In this document: positions 1-7,230 of the stretch, piece after piece
Layout of the letters: the number at the start of each line of letters is the position of its first letter
How positions within the stretch are numbered: position 1 is the stretch's first letter
Assembly (NCBI GenBank): GCA_905233835.1
Contig: CAJOGB010000046.1
Span: 1,986-13,364, forward strand
From: an uncultured Lachnospiraceae bacterium
GTDB lineage: Bacteria > Bacillota > Clostridia > Lachnospirales > Lachnospiraceae
DNA: 11,379 nucleotides
Reading direction: 5' to 3'
Notes under the pieces: generated by a model
The model's input: only the letters and a program-made list of their open reading frames with translations
What the model was told of the DNA's origin: nothing
Database searches by the model: none
Translations under genes and position numbers: made by a program

Positions 1-1
1 C

Positions 2-151
2 TCAATTAAGAGATTTGAGAATAGCGGGAATATTTCTCTTATTTCACTCACTAAACTTTCGATTGCGTTGGGAATGGAAAATGAAATAAAGTCTCTTTTT
101 ACAGCGGTGCCATATCTTAATATAGAGGAGGTTATCCGTGGGAATAAATAA
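2..151 (+). CDS. hipB: HipB-like XRE-family antitoxin/repressor, C-terminal end (partial at left edge)
   Basis: Open from the left edge to a TAA at 149-151, this frame encodes the last 49 residues of a helix-turn-helix protein. The visible stretch begins SIKRFENSGNISLISLTKLS and continues IALGMENEIKSLF. This is the recognition-helix and following-helix pattern of XRE regulators that accompany HipA (the 'S.KRFE..G.ISL.SL' signature). In known HipBA modules, HipB binds the operator upstream of the operon and neutralises the kinase HipA. The DNA-binding N-terminus and the operon promoter lie outside the window. The 3' end overlaps the next gene by 14 nt, supporting co-transcription and translational coupling. 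Family is read from the sequence; antitoxin function is inferred from the hipA neighbour. Confidence 0.82.
   Translation, partial: SIKRFENSGNISLISLTKLSIALGMENEIKSLFTAVPYLNIEEVIRGNK
124..131 (+). promoter_or_regulatory. Ribosome binding site for hipA, inside hipB
   Basis: AGAGGAGG lies six nucleotides before the GTG at 138 and within the last codons of hipB. It decides the GTG start and implies that ribosomes finishing hipB can reinitiate on hipA. Confidence 0.75.
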
Positions 152-1256
152 ATTAGAAGTATTTTATCATGATCGACATGTAGGGACATTGGCTGATGAT
201 AAAAACAAACTTGTTGCTTTTTCCTATTCAGATGAATGGTTAGACAGCGGTTTTCCTATTAGCCCTTTTTCATTGCCCTTAGAGGAAGGAGTGTTTCTTC
301 CTAAGAATTATAGCTTTGAAGGATTGTTTGGTGTATTTGCGGACAGTCTCCCGGATGCATGGGGAAGGCTTTTAATAGATCGAATGTTAAAGCGTGCGGG
401 AGCTTCGGATATTTCTGTGTTGGAAAGATTGGCGATTGTAGGGGAAGGTGGGAATGGTGCATTATGCTATCGCCCTAATTTCAAGTTGCAAACTGATATA
501 AAGAATAAGACAAACATGACGGTGGATGAGTTGGCAGAATCCTGTCGATTAATATTAGATGAAAAAGATGAAAGCAATTTGGATGAAATATACCGTAGAG
601 CCGGATCCAGTGGTGGAACAAGACCGAAGGTGAATTTCGAAAAAGATGGAAAAACCTGGCTTTTAAAATTTCCGTCCCATGATGATTCAAAAGAAATCGG
701 CACAATGGAATATGAGTATATGAAATGCGCAAAGGAATGTGGTATAAGGACGCCGGAATTTACGCTTTTTGCTTCAAAAAAATGCAAAGGATATTTTGCA
801 AGTCAACGATTTGATACAGATAAAACCGGAAGAAGACATATTCTTACTGCATCAGCTCTTCTGGAAACGGATTATCGTGAACCTGCGTTGTCTTATGAGA
901 ATTTAATGAAATTGGTAAGTATTCTTTCTGTAAATAATAAAGCTGAAATAGAAAACATGTATCGGCTGATGTGTTTTAATGTTTTTGCTCATAATCAAGA
1001 TGACCACGGTAAGAATTTTTCTTTTGTATATGATGAGAAAAAAGATCTTTGGAGTATGACTCCTGCGTATGACTTAACGTACAGTAGTACCTATTATGGA
1101 GAGCAGACAACGACGGTAAACGGAAAAGGTAAAGATATCACGAAAGAAGATCTTTTGGTGGTCGGAAAGAAAGCCGGCATAAATGAGAAAGCGGCTAGGG
1201 ACGTAATTGAGGAAGTATATAAAACGGTTCAAAATTATTTGAAAGATTATTTATAA
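138..1256 (+). CDS. hipA: HipA-like serine/threonine kinase, toxin of a HipBA module
   Basis: This is a complete 372-residue protein of the HipA family, with a GTG start chosen from the ribosome binding site. Residues 6-100 form the N-terminal HipA (couple_HipA-type) domain, with LPL at 46-48 and a conserved 'FADSLPDAWGR' region at 67-77. The kinase part shows the Gly-rich ATP loop SSGGTRPK at 157-164, WLLKFPS at 174-180, the catalytic-loop motif NQDDHGKN at 286-293 and the metal-binding 'PAYDLT' motif at 309-314 (Asp312). Ser157 sits about where E. coli HipA carries its regulatory autophosphorylation site (Ser150); that alignment is by eye. E. coli HipA, of about 440 residues, phosphorylates GltX and induces dormancy; this protein is shorter and its target is unknown. 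All core kinase motifs look intact, so it is probably active. It overlaps hipB by 14 nt, and no obvious terminator follows. Base composition looks more AT-rich than the genes downstream, which may mean acquisition. Confidence 0.9.
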   Translation: MGINKLEVFYHDRHVGTLADDKNKLVAFSYSDEWLDSGFPISPFSLPLEEGVFLPKNYSFEGLFGVFADSLPDAWGRLLIDRMLKRAGASDISVLERLAIVGEGGNGALCYRPNFKLQTDIKNKTNMTVDELAESCRLILDEKDESNLDEIYRRAGSSGGTRPKVNFEKDGKTWLLKFPSHDDSKEIGTMEYEYMKCAKECGIRTPEFTLFASKKCKGYFASQRFDTDKTGRRHILTASALLETDYREPALSYENLMKLVSILSVNNKAEIENMYRLMCFNVFAHNQDDHGKNFSFVYDEKKDLWSMTPAYDLTYSSTYYGEQTTTVNGKGKDITKEDLLVVGKKAGINEKAARDVIEEVYKTVQNYLKDYL

Positions 1257-1269
1257 GGATCGGACCTCA

Positions 1270-1318
1270 TGTATTCCAATTTTGGTAAGTCTTGCGTTTT
1301 TACTCAGTATGGAATACA
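1270..1318. repeat. 9-bp inverted repeat around the GH25 promoter
   Basis: TGTATTCCA (1270-1278) and TGGAATACA (1310-1318) are perfect reverse complements separated by 31 nt. The right arm overlaps the candidate -10 box of the lysozyme operon. The left arm sits about 14 nt upstream of its -35 box. There is no U-tract and the stem is AT-rich, so a terminator is unlikely. An operator bound by a dimeric or looping regulator is an inference. Confidence 0.45.
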
Positions 1319-1320
1319 AT
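1292..1320 (+). promoter_or_regulatory. Candidate sigma-A-type promoter of the GH25 operon
   Basis: TTGCGT (1292-1297) as -35, a 17-nt spacer, and TACAAT (1315-1320), five of six matches to the -10 consensus. Transcription would start near 1327, giving an untranslated leader of about 60 nt before the ATG at 1387. The spacing is ideal, but the -35 box matches only in its TTG. Confidence 0.45.
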
Positions 1321-1373
1321 ATGTAGTTGTTGAATTGTAAGAAAAAAGATTTACTTATTGAGGAGATTAACTT

Positions 1374-1379
1374 AAGGAG
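1374..1379 (+). promoter_or_regulatory. Ribosome binding site deciding the GH25 start
   Basis: AAGGAG followed by a 7-nt spacer and ATG at 1387. The same frame is open from a TTG at 1327, but that TTG has no ribosome binding site and would add 20 residues unlike a signal peptide start. The ATG is therefore preferred. Confidence 0.85.
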
Positions 1380-1386
1380 CGTAAGG

Positions 1387-4047
1387 ATGAAATTGTTTAA
1401 GGTAAGAAAAGGCATTCATTTGGCAGGAAAGCTAAAGAGCTTAAAATCCACAGTGGTCGTTTGGTCTTTCCAGCAAAAAGTTGTTGCAGGCGTTACCGCT
1501 GCAGCACTTGTTACAGGTTCAACCACAGCAGGTATTATTGTTCACAGAGCAAATGCCGCTGAAGAACCGGAAATTGAAGTAGTAGAGGAAGAAATCCCTG
1601 AGGAAGTGGAAGTAGTCGGAAATAAAGTTGAGATTCCGAGTTTTACAAACGTAAGTTTATCTTCCGACTCCATGGTACAGGATTTAAAACTTTATTTTAA
1701 GGATGATTCGGGAAAGAAGATTACCGGCGTACCTTTTGCGGTAGTGATTACCACAGAGAAAAAGGCGGCCGCAGTTGCCCCATCCGTAAAGACCATTGAT
1801 CTTGATAATAAACTTCTTAATATGTTGGAATCCACCGGACTTGGTGCTATCGAGTACAACAAAGCCCTTGGTGAGAAAATTGACGGTATTATAGAAGCAC
1901 ATGCAGAAAAGGTGGATGGTGCGGAAGAAGATTTAAAGAACCTTTTTGTTTCTGCCGGTGAGCAAGCTGCGAAAGAAGAAGACGGCGCTGCCGGCACATC
2001 AACTGACGAAGAGATTTTAATCAATGCCGCTACAGATAAACCGATTACCGTGACAGAGTTTTATCTGATTAAGAAGCAAAACGATATCGCATCTTATGCA
2101 ACAGCGCTTTCAGATGTAGACGGAAAGAAATATTCCGATGACGACGGCGATGGAATCATCAAAATCGATAAGATTGACGGCGGAAAATACATTACCCTTT
2201 GTGTACCGCAGAACGGCTACGATGCAAAGGCATATGAGAACAAGGTTACCGTTAAAGCGGAACTGGAATACAAAAAAGTTGAAAACATTAAAGATGAAGT
2301 CGTAAAAGATGCCGGTGATACAAAGCCGGCTGACGCGGCTCAGGTAGAAGCAAAGTTACAGGATACCGTAGAATATGTAAAATCTTCTAAGGAATCTAAT
2401 TACGCATATACCGCCGCAAGCGCTCCGGGTTATAAAGCATCCGGAAATGGCGCAACCGAAAAAGCGACAGCTGACGGCGGAAAGATGACGGTTTCTGCAA
2501 ACGGCGGAACTCTTTATGCAGTAAACGGTGCAAATTCCTTGGGAGTTTCTGTTGGTACAGCGGCCGGAAACGGAACAGGAACCTTCTCTAATATGAAGGC
2601 AACCGCTAAAGGAGTTAAGGTTTCCGGTGAAAACGGAAATTATACGATTTCTGTTGATCCCGGTACGAAATCAACTACCGGTACAGTTACATTTTCTGTT
2701 GACTATACTTATAAGGCTGCAAAGTCAGCAAAGGCAACCGTAGGAAACAAGCGTACAGCAGCTGCAAAGAAGATCAAGGGTGGATTTATCACAGCTGCAG
2801 CTACTACGAATTCGAATGCGGGCTCTAGTGAGAGCGAATCAGGCTCCGAGGAGAGCGGATCGAGCTCCGGTGAAAGTGGATCGGGCTCCGGTGAGAGCGG
2901 ATCAGGCGCTGGAGAAGGCGGAACACAGTCAGGCTCCGGCTCAACTACTACTCCGGCCACTCCTGAAAAGTTTACTGTTACCTTTGATTCGGCAGGTGGA
3001 TCTGCAGTTACAGCACAGGAAGTAGAAAAAGACGCGAAAGCAACAAAGCCGACAGACCCGACCAAAGAAAATGCTACATTTGACGGTTGGTACAATGGAA
3101 ATGCGGCGTATGACTTTAATACTCCGGTAACGGGAAACGTTACACTTACCGCACACTGGAAAACCGTAACTTACGAAGATAAGAAAGAAACCATTACCAT
3201 TACCGTAAATGTAAAGGTAGTTGGTGCAGATACAAAGGTAACCGCGACAGACGGACAGAAGCTTTACAGCGCACAGGATACTTCTAAGGTAGCGACTTTA
3301 GCAGATGTGGTTGCAGGAAAGACTCTTTATACTGCAACAAAGACCAATGTATATACCGGATGGCAGGCTATCGACGGAAAGAGCTATTACTTTACAAAAG
3401 ATCATCAGAAAGTAACCGGTGATCAGGTTATCCAGGGTGTAAAATACAGCTTTAACGCAGACGGTGTTTTGGTACCGGCAGGAACCGGTGTTGACGTTTC
3501 TAAGTGGCAGGGTAACATTAACTGGGATCAGCTTTCCGGAAACGTATCCTTTGCTATTATTCGATGCGGATATCGTGGATCCTCAGGCGGACTTTCTATT
3601 GACCCACAGTATGCAAAGAACATGAAAGCCGCAAAGGCACATGGTGTCAAAGTCGGAATCTATATTTACTCTAAGGCCACCAATGAAGCTATGGCAGTAG
3701 AGGAAGCTTCCCTTGCCATTCAGTTGGCGCAGGAACAGGGCGGCGTAAACCTTCCAATCTATATGGATATGGAGGATAGCTCTCAGAAGGGACTTTCCAA
3801 GGATCAGGCTACCAGCATTGCAAACGCATTCTGCGCAACCGTAGCATCCGCAGGATATCGTCCGGGTGTATATGCATCCTATAACTGGTGGAACGGCCGA
3901 TTAAACGCAGGCGGTGTAAACGGATCCAAGTGGGTAGCTCGTTACAACACCCAGTGCGGAATGCCATGTGATATCTGGCAGTATTCATCCAAAGGTACCC
4001 TTCCGGGCATCAGCGGGAACGTTGATATGAATCAGAGTTATTTCTAA
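1387..4047 (+). CDS. Secreted multidomain GH25 lysozyme (N-acetylmuramidase)
   Basis: This 886-residue exported protein is expected to hydrolyse the MurNAc-GlcNAc bond of peptidoglycan. A basic N-terminus (1-31) and hydrophobic segment (32-52) end in ANA|AE at 57/58, a plausible signal peptidase I site. An acidic segment (59-80) follows, then an unassigned region, about 84-300, with SpaA-like wording (SGKKITGVPFAVV at 108-120; an Asp-rich stretch at 250-263). Next come a Gly/Ala-rich region (340-470), a Ser/Gly/Glu linker (481-520), a Listeria-Bacteroides repeat domain (527-592; FDGWYNG, LTAHW) and cell-wall-binding-like repeats (657-695; GWQAIDGKSYYF). The GH25 domain fills 700-886. Its catalytic signature is present: GVDVSKWQG with Asp703, YMDMED with Asp794 and Glu796, and a closing VDMNQSYF. 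Full-length and apparently intact. It heads a run of three genes, suggesting a role in wall remodelling beside envelope polymer proteins. A prophage endolysin is unlikely: it has a signal peptide, no holin and no phage neighbours. Confidence 0.93.
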   Translation: MKLFKVRKGIHLAGKLKSLKSTVVVWSFQQKVVAGVTAAALVTGSTTAGIIVHRANAAEEPEIEVVEEEIPEEVEVVGNKVEIPSFTNVSLSSDSMVQDLKLYFKDDSGKKITGVPFAVVITTEKKAAAVAPSVKTIDLDNKLLNMLESTGLGAIEYNKALGEKIDGIIEAHAEKVDGAEEDLKNLFVSAGEQAAKEEDGAAGTSTDEEILINAATDKPITVTEFYLIKKQNDIASYATALSDVDGKKYSDDDGDGIIKIDKIDGGKYITLCVPQNGYDAKAYENKVTVKAELEYKKVENIKDEVVKDAGDTKPADAAQVEAKLQDTVEYVKSSKESNYAYTAASAPGYKASGNGATEKATADGGKMTVSANGGTLYAVNGANSLGVSVGTAAGNGTGTFSNMKATAKGVKVSGENGNYTISVDPGTKSTTGTVTFSVDYTYKAAKSAKATVGNKRTAAAKKIKGGFITAAATTNSNAGSSESESGSEESGSSSGESGSGSGESGSGAGEGGTQSGSGSTTTPATPEKFTVTFDSAGGSAVTAQEVEKDAKATKPTDPTKENATFDGWYNGNAAYDFNTPVTGNVTLTAHWKTVTYEDKKETITITVNVKVVGADTKVTATDGQKLYSAQDTSKVATLADVVAGKTLYTATKTNVYTGWQAIDGKSYYFTKDHQKVTGDQVIQGVKYSFNADGVLVPAGTGVDVSKWQGNINWDQLSGNVSFAIIRCGYRGSSGGLSIDPQYAKNMKAAKAHGVKVGIYIYSKATNEAMAVEEASLAIQLAQEQGGVNLPIYMDMEDSSQKGLSKDQATSIANAFCATVASAGYRPGVYASYNWWNGRLNAGGVNGSKWVARYNTQCGMPCDIWQYSSKGTLPGISGNVDMNQSYF
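2833..2916 (+). repeat. Four 21-bp tandem repeats encoding a Ser-Gly-Glu linker
   Basis: Four imperfect 21-nt units (2833, 2854, 2875, 2896) encode the heptads SESGSEE, SGSSSGE, SGSGSGE and SGSGAGE at residues 483-510 of the lysozyme. They form a flexible, acidic linker between the N-terminal region and the wall-binding and catalytic part. In-frame copy number could change by slippage without breaking the gene. Confidence 0.75.
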
Positions 4048-4059
4048 AACGGAGATTAT

Positions 4060-5691
4060 ATGAGACAAAACGTTATGGGCAAGTTGAAAAACTTGCCCAA
4101 ATTTATCAAAGAAAATATTGTCGCTATTATCGTAGCTGTCGTTATCGGACGTTTCGGCTACTGCATCATCGACGATCATTTCGACGTCACCAATAAGATG
4201 GCAAAGTTAATGGGATACTTTTTTGTATTCTTATTTATCGTCATGATGTCTTATGTGTACTTACACAGAGAAAGAATCAAAGACCGCTTACATAAGCTTT
4301 ATTTATTCGTAGGCCTCATTGTAGGATGTATGTATCTTATTATGATTCCTATCTTTTGCGTGCCGGATGAACTTTTTCATTTTAAGGATGCCTATCACGT
4401 ATCCAATGAAATGATGGGGATTCATGATCCGGATGAGGATACTCTTACCATGCGCGTGTGTGACACCAAGATGAAGATGAATCGTACGGAGTATGATAAT
4501 CCCATCCAGTACGCGAGATACATTCGAAGCATTTTCTCAGGAATTATCTCCCATGAAACGGATTTGGTGGTGACGGATACCGGTAAAAACTACGGACAGG
4601 ATTATTTATATGTAATTCCTGCCTTGGGACTTTCTTTAGCGAGACTACTTCATTTGGGAAGCACCCAGATGTTTTTATTGGCGCGATTTTTAAACCTGAT
4701 ATTCTTTGTGCTTTGTATGTCCTATGCCATTAAAAAGACTCCCGTGGGAAAACTGGGATTTTTCGGAATCGGACTTCTTCCCATCGTATTACAGCAGGCG
4801 GCATCCATTTCCTATGATGTGATGATTAATGCCTTAGGCATCGTAACTATCGCTTTATCTTTGGCGCTTTTGGATGAAGAATCAAAGGATGAACTTAAGG
4901 TTAGCGATTTTGTCATCTATGCACTTGCCATCGGATTTTTGCTTCCTACCAAGGGCCATGCATATATGCTTTTTGCCATCCTTCCGGTTTGGATATTACT
5001 TAAGAACTGGTGGAAGGTGCGTAAGGAAGGCTTAAAGAAGGTGTTTGCAAAAGGAACCCTTTGCAGAAAGTTACTCTTTGTACTTGTTGGCGTTATCGCC
5101 ATTAACGTGTTAGTGGTTTTGGTACAAAAGATGATCGGTTCAAGCGGACCTGCGGCTACCATCTTTGCACCTCATATCATCGAGTGGTGCGATGAGGATG
5201 GCTACTACGTAGATGTACTTCGTGAGAATCCGGATTTAAGATTCCAGATTATTTATAAGACCATCGCCATTTATTTTGACGATTATTGGGCAGAAACCTT
5301 CGGTAATGCCTTAGGTTGGATGAACATTGAAGTTCCACCGGTATTTATTTATACATGGTTCTTGCTGATGGCGGTGCTTTTTATGAAGAGAAAGCAGGAG
5401 AACATGGTAACTACCGGTGCGGATAAGGCAGTGCTTTCCGGTATTTTTGTATTTACCGTAGTATTTGTCCTTGCAGGAATGCTTTTTGGTTGGACGCCTA
5501 TGGTATATAACTATGTACTTGGTGTTCAGGGACGCTACTTTATCCCGGTACTTGCTTTGCCGCTTCTTTTAATGCGTACGAAAAAAATCGAGATTGACGA
5601 AGAATATGACGGGGATTTGTGTTTCTGGACCCTGGTTCTTACGGCGCTTATCGTAATCTTTGTTTATGTGTCACATGATGTGAAATTATAA
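4060..5691 (+). CDS. DUF2142 family polytopic membrane protein
   Basis: This 543-residue integral membrane protein resembles DUF2142 (PF09913). Visible marks are the extracellular-loop motif VPDELFHFKDAYHVS (101-115), corresponding to the family's 'PDE..HF' motif; PIVLQQAASISYDVMINAL (241-259); PTKGHAYML (296-304); and GVQGRYFIPVL (488-498) before a last pair of helices. Roughly a dozen hydrophobic segments run between residues 17 and 537. The family is uncharacterised in detail. Its acidic loop motif and helix layout resemble GT-C glycosyltransferases that use lipid-linked sugars, so a part in surface glycopolymer assembly is plausible but unproven. The start at 4060 has GGAG at 4051-4054. 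It follows the lysozyme stop by 12 nt and precedes the next gene by 10 nt, so the three genes are probably one operon. An unusually stable hairpin occupies codons 6-14. Confidence 0.8.
   Translation: MRQNVMGKLKNLPKFIKENIVAIIVAVVIGRFGYCIIDDHFDVTNKMAKLMGYFFVFLFIVMMSYVYLHRERIKDRLHKLYLFVGLIVGCMYLIMIPIFCVPDELFHFKDAYHVSNEMMGIHDPDEDTLTMRVCDTKMKMNRTEYDNPIQYARYIRSIFSGIISHETDLVVTDTGKNYGQDYLYVIPALGLSLARLLHLGSTQMFLLARFLNLIFFVLCMSYAIKKTPVGKLGFFGIGLLPIVLQQAASISYDVMINALGIVTIALSLALLDEESKDELKVSDFVIYALAIGFLLPTKGHAYMLFAILPVWILLKNWWKVRKEGLKKVFAKGTLCRKLLFVLVGVIAINVLVVLVQKMIGSSGPAATIFAPHIIEWCDEDGYYVDVLRENPDLRFQIIYKTIAIYFDDYWAETFGNALGWMNIEVPPVFIYTWFLLMAVLFMKRKQENMVTTGADKAVLSGIFVFTVVFVLAGMLFGWTPMVYNYVLGVQGRYFIPVLALPLLLMRTKKIEIDEEYDGDLCFWTLVLTALIVIFVYVSHDVKL
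4076..4099 (+). promoter_or_regulatory. Perfect 10-bp RNA hairpin with GAAA tetraloop inside the DUF2142 gene
   Basis: TGGGCAAGTT (4076-4085), GAAA (4086-4089) and AACTTGCCCA (4090-4099) form a perfect stem capped by a GNRA tetraloop, 16 nt after the DUF2142 start codon and 28 nt after the lysozyme stop. The following bases (AATTTATC) hold only three U residues, so it is not a classical strong terminator. It could stabilise the 3' end of the lysozyme mRNA, cause partial termination or pausing, or hinder early elongation of DUF2142. The structure is seen directly; its role is inferred. Confidence 0.6.
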
Positions 5692-5695
5692 GGAG
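5690..5695 (+). promoter_or_regulatory. Ribosome binding site overlapping the DUF2142 stop codon
   Basis: AAGGAG shares its first two bases with the TAA at 5689-5691 and is six nucleotides from the ATG at 5702. This arrangement favours coupled translation of the two membrane proteins. Confidence 0.75.
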
Positions 5696-5701
5696 AACTC
5701 T

Positions 5702-7210
5702 ATGATAGGAATACTTCTTTACGTTGTCGGTACTGCTTGGCTTTTAATGAATGCCTGGCAGTTGAAGAAAAGTGAAAAAAAGATGGCGCCGGTTGTAACG
5801 CTGTATCTTTTGATCTTTTTCTTAATGGGTGAGCAGGCGCTATTTGCTCTGTTATACCATTTTGTACATATTCCAATCGGACTGATCTCCCTTGGAATTT
5901 CAAATGCTTTACTTGGTGGTCTTGTTTACTACTTTAAAGGAAAGCTTGGTCGCCAGGAATATGAGAAAGTTTTAATCGGCGATATTTTTTCTGTGATCTT
6001 TTTTACGGTGATAGCGGTTTGGTTTTGCACCTATATGTGGGGCTGGGATTTGATTATGTCTTTCTATTCCTTGGACGGAAAAGAAGTGCACTGTATGTTA
6101 TCCGAGACCATTGCAAAGACAGGAAACTATGAAAACCCACAGTATTTTGAGGCATTAAACTCTGCTCTTTGGATGCAGATTTTTAGAGTATTTATCCCGG
6201 GAGATGAAGGCTATTATAAAGCTCATATGCTTTCTCAGGTGGTCATCCAGTGGTTATCCTCCTTTGGTATGTATGCGGTGGCGAAAACCTATACCGAGAA
6301 TCGAAAGAACGATTACTTGGCAGGGCTTACCACATTCTTTTATGCGGCAGGATATCCGCTGTTTATTGCTTACTTTGGATTTGCATACTTTGGAACCATC
6401 ATTAACATGATCTGTGCCATCTTTGTGATTTATCGCTTGATGCATCAGGATGCGGTGGAAAAATGGTTCTCCTTTGGATATTTAAACTTGATGCTTTACT
6501 CCATGTTTGCATGCTACAGTTTCTTTATACCCTTCGTATTTCCGCCGCTTTTTATCGCTCTTTGGTTTGATGAGGTGGCAAAGGAAGGAAAGATCTTTTC
6601 TCTTAAGATGGTGCGAAAGGAGTTTCAGGTATTTTTGCTTCCGATTATTGTCGGTATGATTAACTCTTTTTCCAACCTTTCTCAGCTTGGAGAAGAAGGC
6701 GGTATTACCAATAACGGTGGATGCTACATCGACTTATATTCTAACTTCCTTCGTATTTTGCCCTTGGCTGCGGTTGGAATGATTGTGCTTTGGAAGAAAA
6801 ATAAGCATGATATCTTAGGATTGGAATTGGTTTGGTCTTTGGCATGTCTTCTTGGTATGATTTATTTAAATCACCATGGAAAGATCAGCCTTTACTATGT
6901 AAGTAAGATTTATAACATCCTTTGGTTGTTATTCTTTGTTTATATCTTTGTATGCCTTTGTGAATTCCATGAGAAGGTGCCTGCGGCTTTGGGAGGTTTG
7001 GCAATACTTATTATTGCAAGTTTCTTGCTTTCCAAGACCCAGATTCCTATGATGGTAACGAAAGACAATCCGGAGATATACGCTCCGGTACACGCAGACT
7101 ATCACGGGGTATATCCGGATGTATACTGGTATAACCAAAACGTGGCCACCGTGATTCATAATTCTACGGAAGAAGAACGAAAAGTTCGCTTGAAAGAAAA
7201 AGAACAGTAA
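5702..7210 (+). CDS. Polytopic membrane protein of unknown function, possibly GT-C-like
   Basis: I do not recognise this 502-residue protein with certainty. It has about eleven to thirteen hydrophobic segments between residues 2 and 445, then a hydrophilic C-terminal tail (450-502) ending in a Lys/Glu-rich stretch. A probable extracytoplasmic loop (about 120-165) holds SLDGKEVHCMLSET (123-136) and GNYENPQYF (141-149). A later loop (about 325-345) holds GGITNNGGCYID, and SLYYVSKIYNILW spans 396-408. This architecture (many helices, a polar first loop with charged residues, a later Tyr/Lys motif) resembles GT-C sugar transferases and polysaccharide polymerases, but the usual paired acidic motif is not obvious. 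Its position behind the DUF2142 gene, with a ribosome binding site on the previous stop codon, suggests the two proteins work together on an envelope polymer. A flippase or polymerase remains possible. Confidence 0.7.
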   Translation: MIGILLYVVGTAWLLMNAWQLKKSEKKMAPVVTLYLLIFFLMGEQALFALLYHFVHIPIGLISLGISNALLGGLVYYFKGKLGRQEYEKVLIGDIFSVIFFTVIAVWFCTYMWGWDLIMSFYSLDGKEVHCMLSETIAKTGNYENPQYFEALNSALWMQIFRVFIPGDEGYYKAHMLSQVVIQWLSSFGMYAVAKTYTENRKNDYLAGLTTFFYAAGYPLFIAYFGFAYFGTIINMICAIFVIYRLMHQDAVEKWFSFGYLNLMLYSMFACYSFFIPFVFPPLFIALWFDEVAKEGKIFSLKMVRKEFQVFLLPIIVGMINSFSNLSQLGEEGGITNNGGCYIDLYSNFLRILPLAAVGMIVLWKKNKHDILGLELVWSLACLLGMIYLNHHGKISLYYVSKIYNILWLLFFVYIFVCLCEFHEKVPAALGGLAILIIASFLLSKTQIPMMVTKDNPEIYAPVHADYHGVYPDVYWYNQNVATVIHNSTEEERKVRLKEKEQ

Positions 7211-7230
7211 AGGTGGCAAGCACATTCTTT

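Noticed and set aside
1327..1386. TTG-initiated 20-residue N-terminal extension of the lysozyme
   Set aside because: There is no ribosome binding site before 1327, while the ATG at 1387 has AAGGAG at ideal spacing and gives a normal signal peptide.
2833..2916. Possible CRISPR-like direct repeats
   Set aside because: The 21-nt units are contiguous, in frame and encode a linker; there are no spacers.
2709..3095. Minus-strand open frame of 128 codons opposite the lysozyme linker
   Set aside because: It is a shadow of the repetitive Ser/Gly coding sequence, with Pro/Leu/Glu-rich repeats, no ribosome binding site and no family resemblance.
1387..4047. Prophage endolysin
   Set aside because: It has a signal peptide and a long surface-type N-terminal region, no holin or phage genes nearby, and membrane glycan-type neighbours instead.
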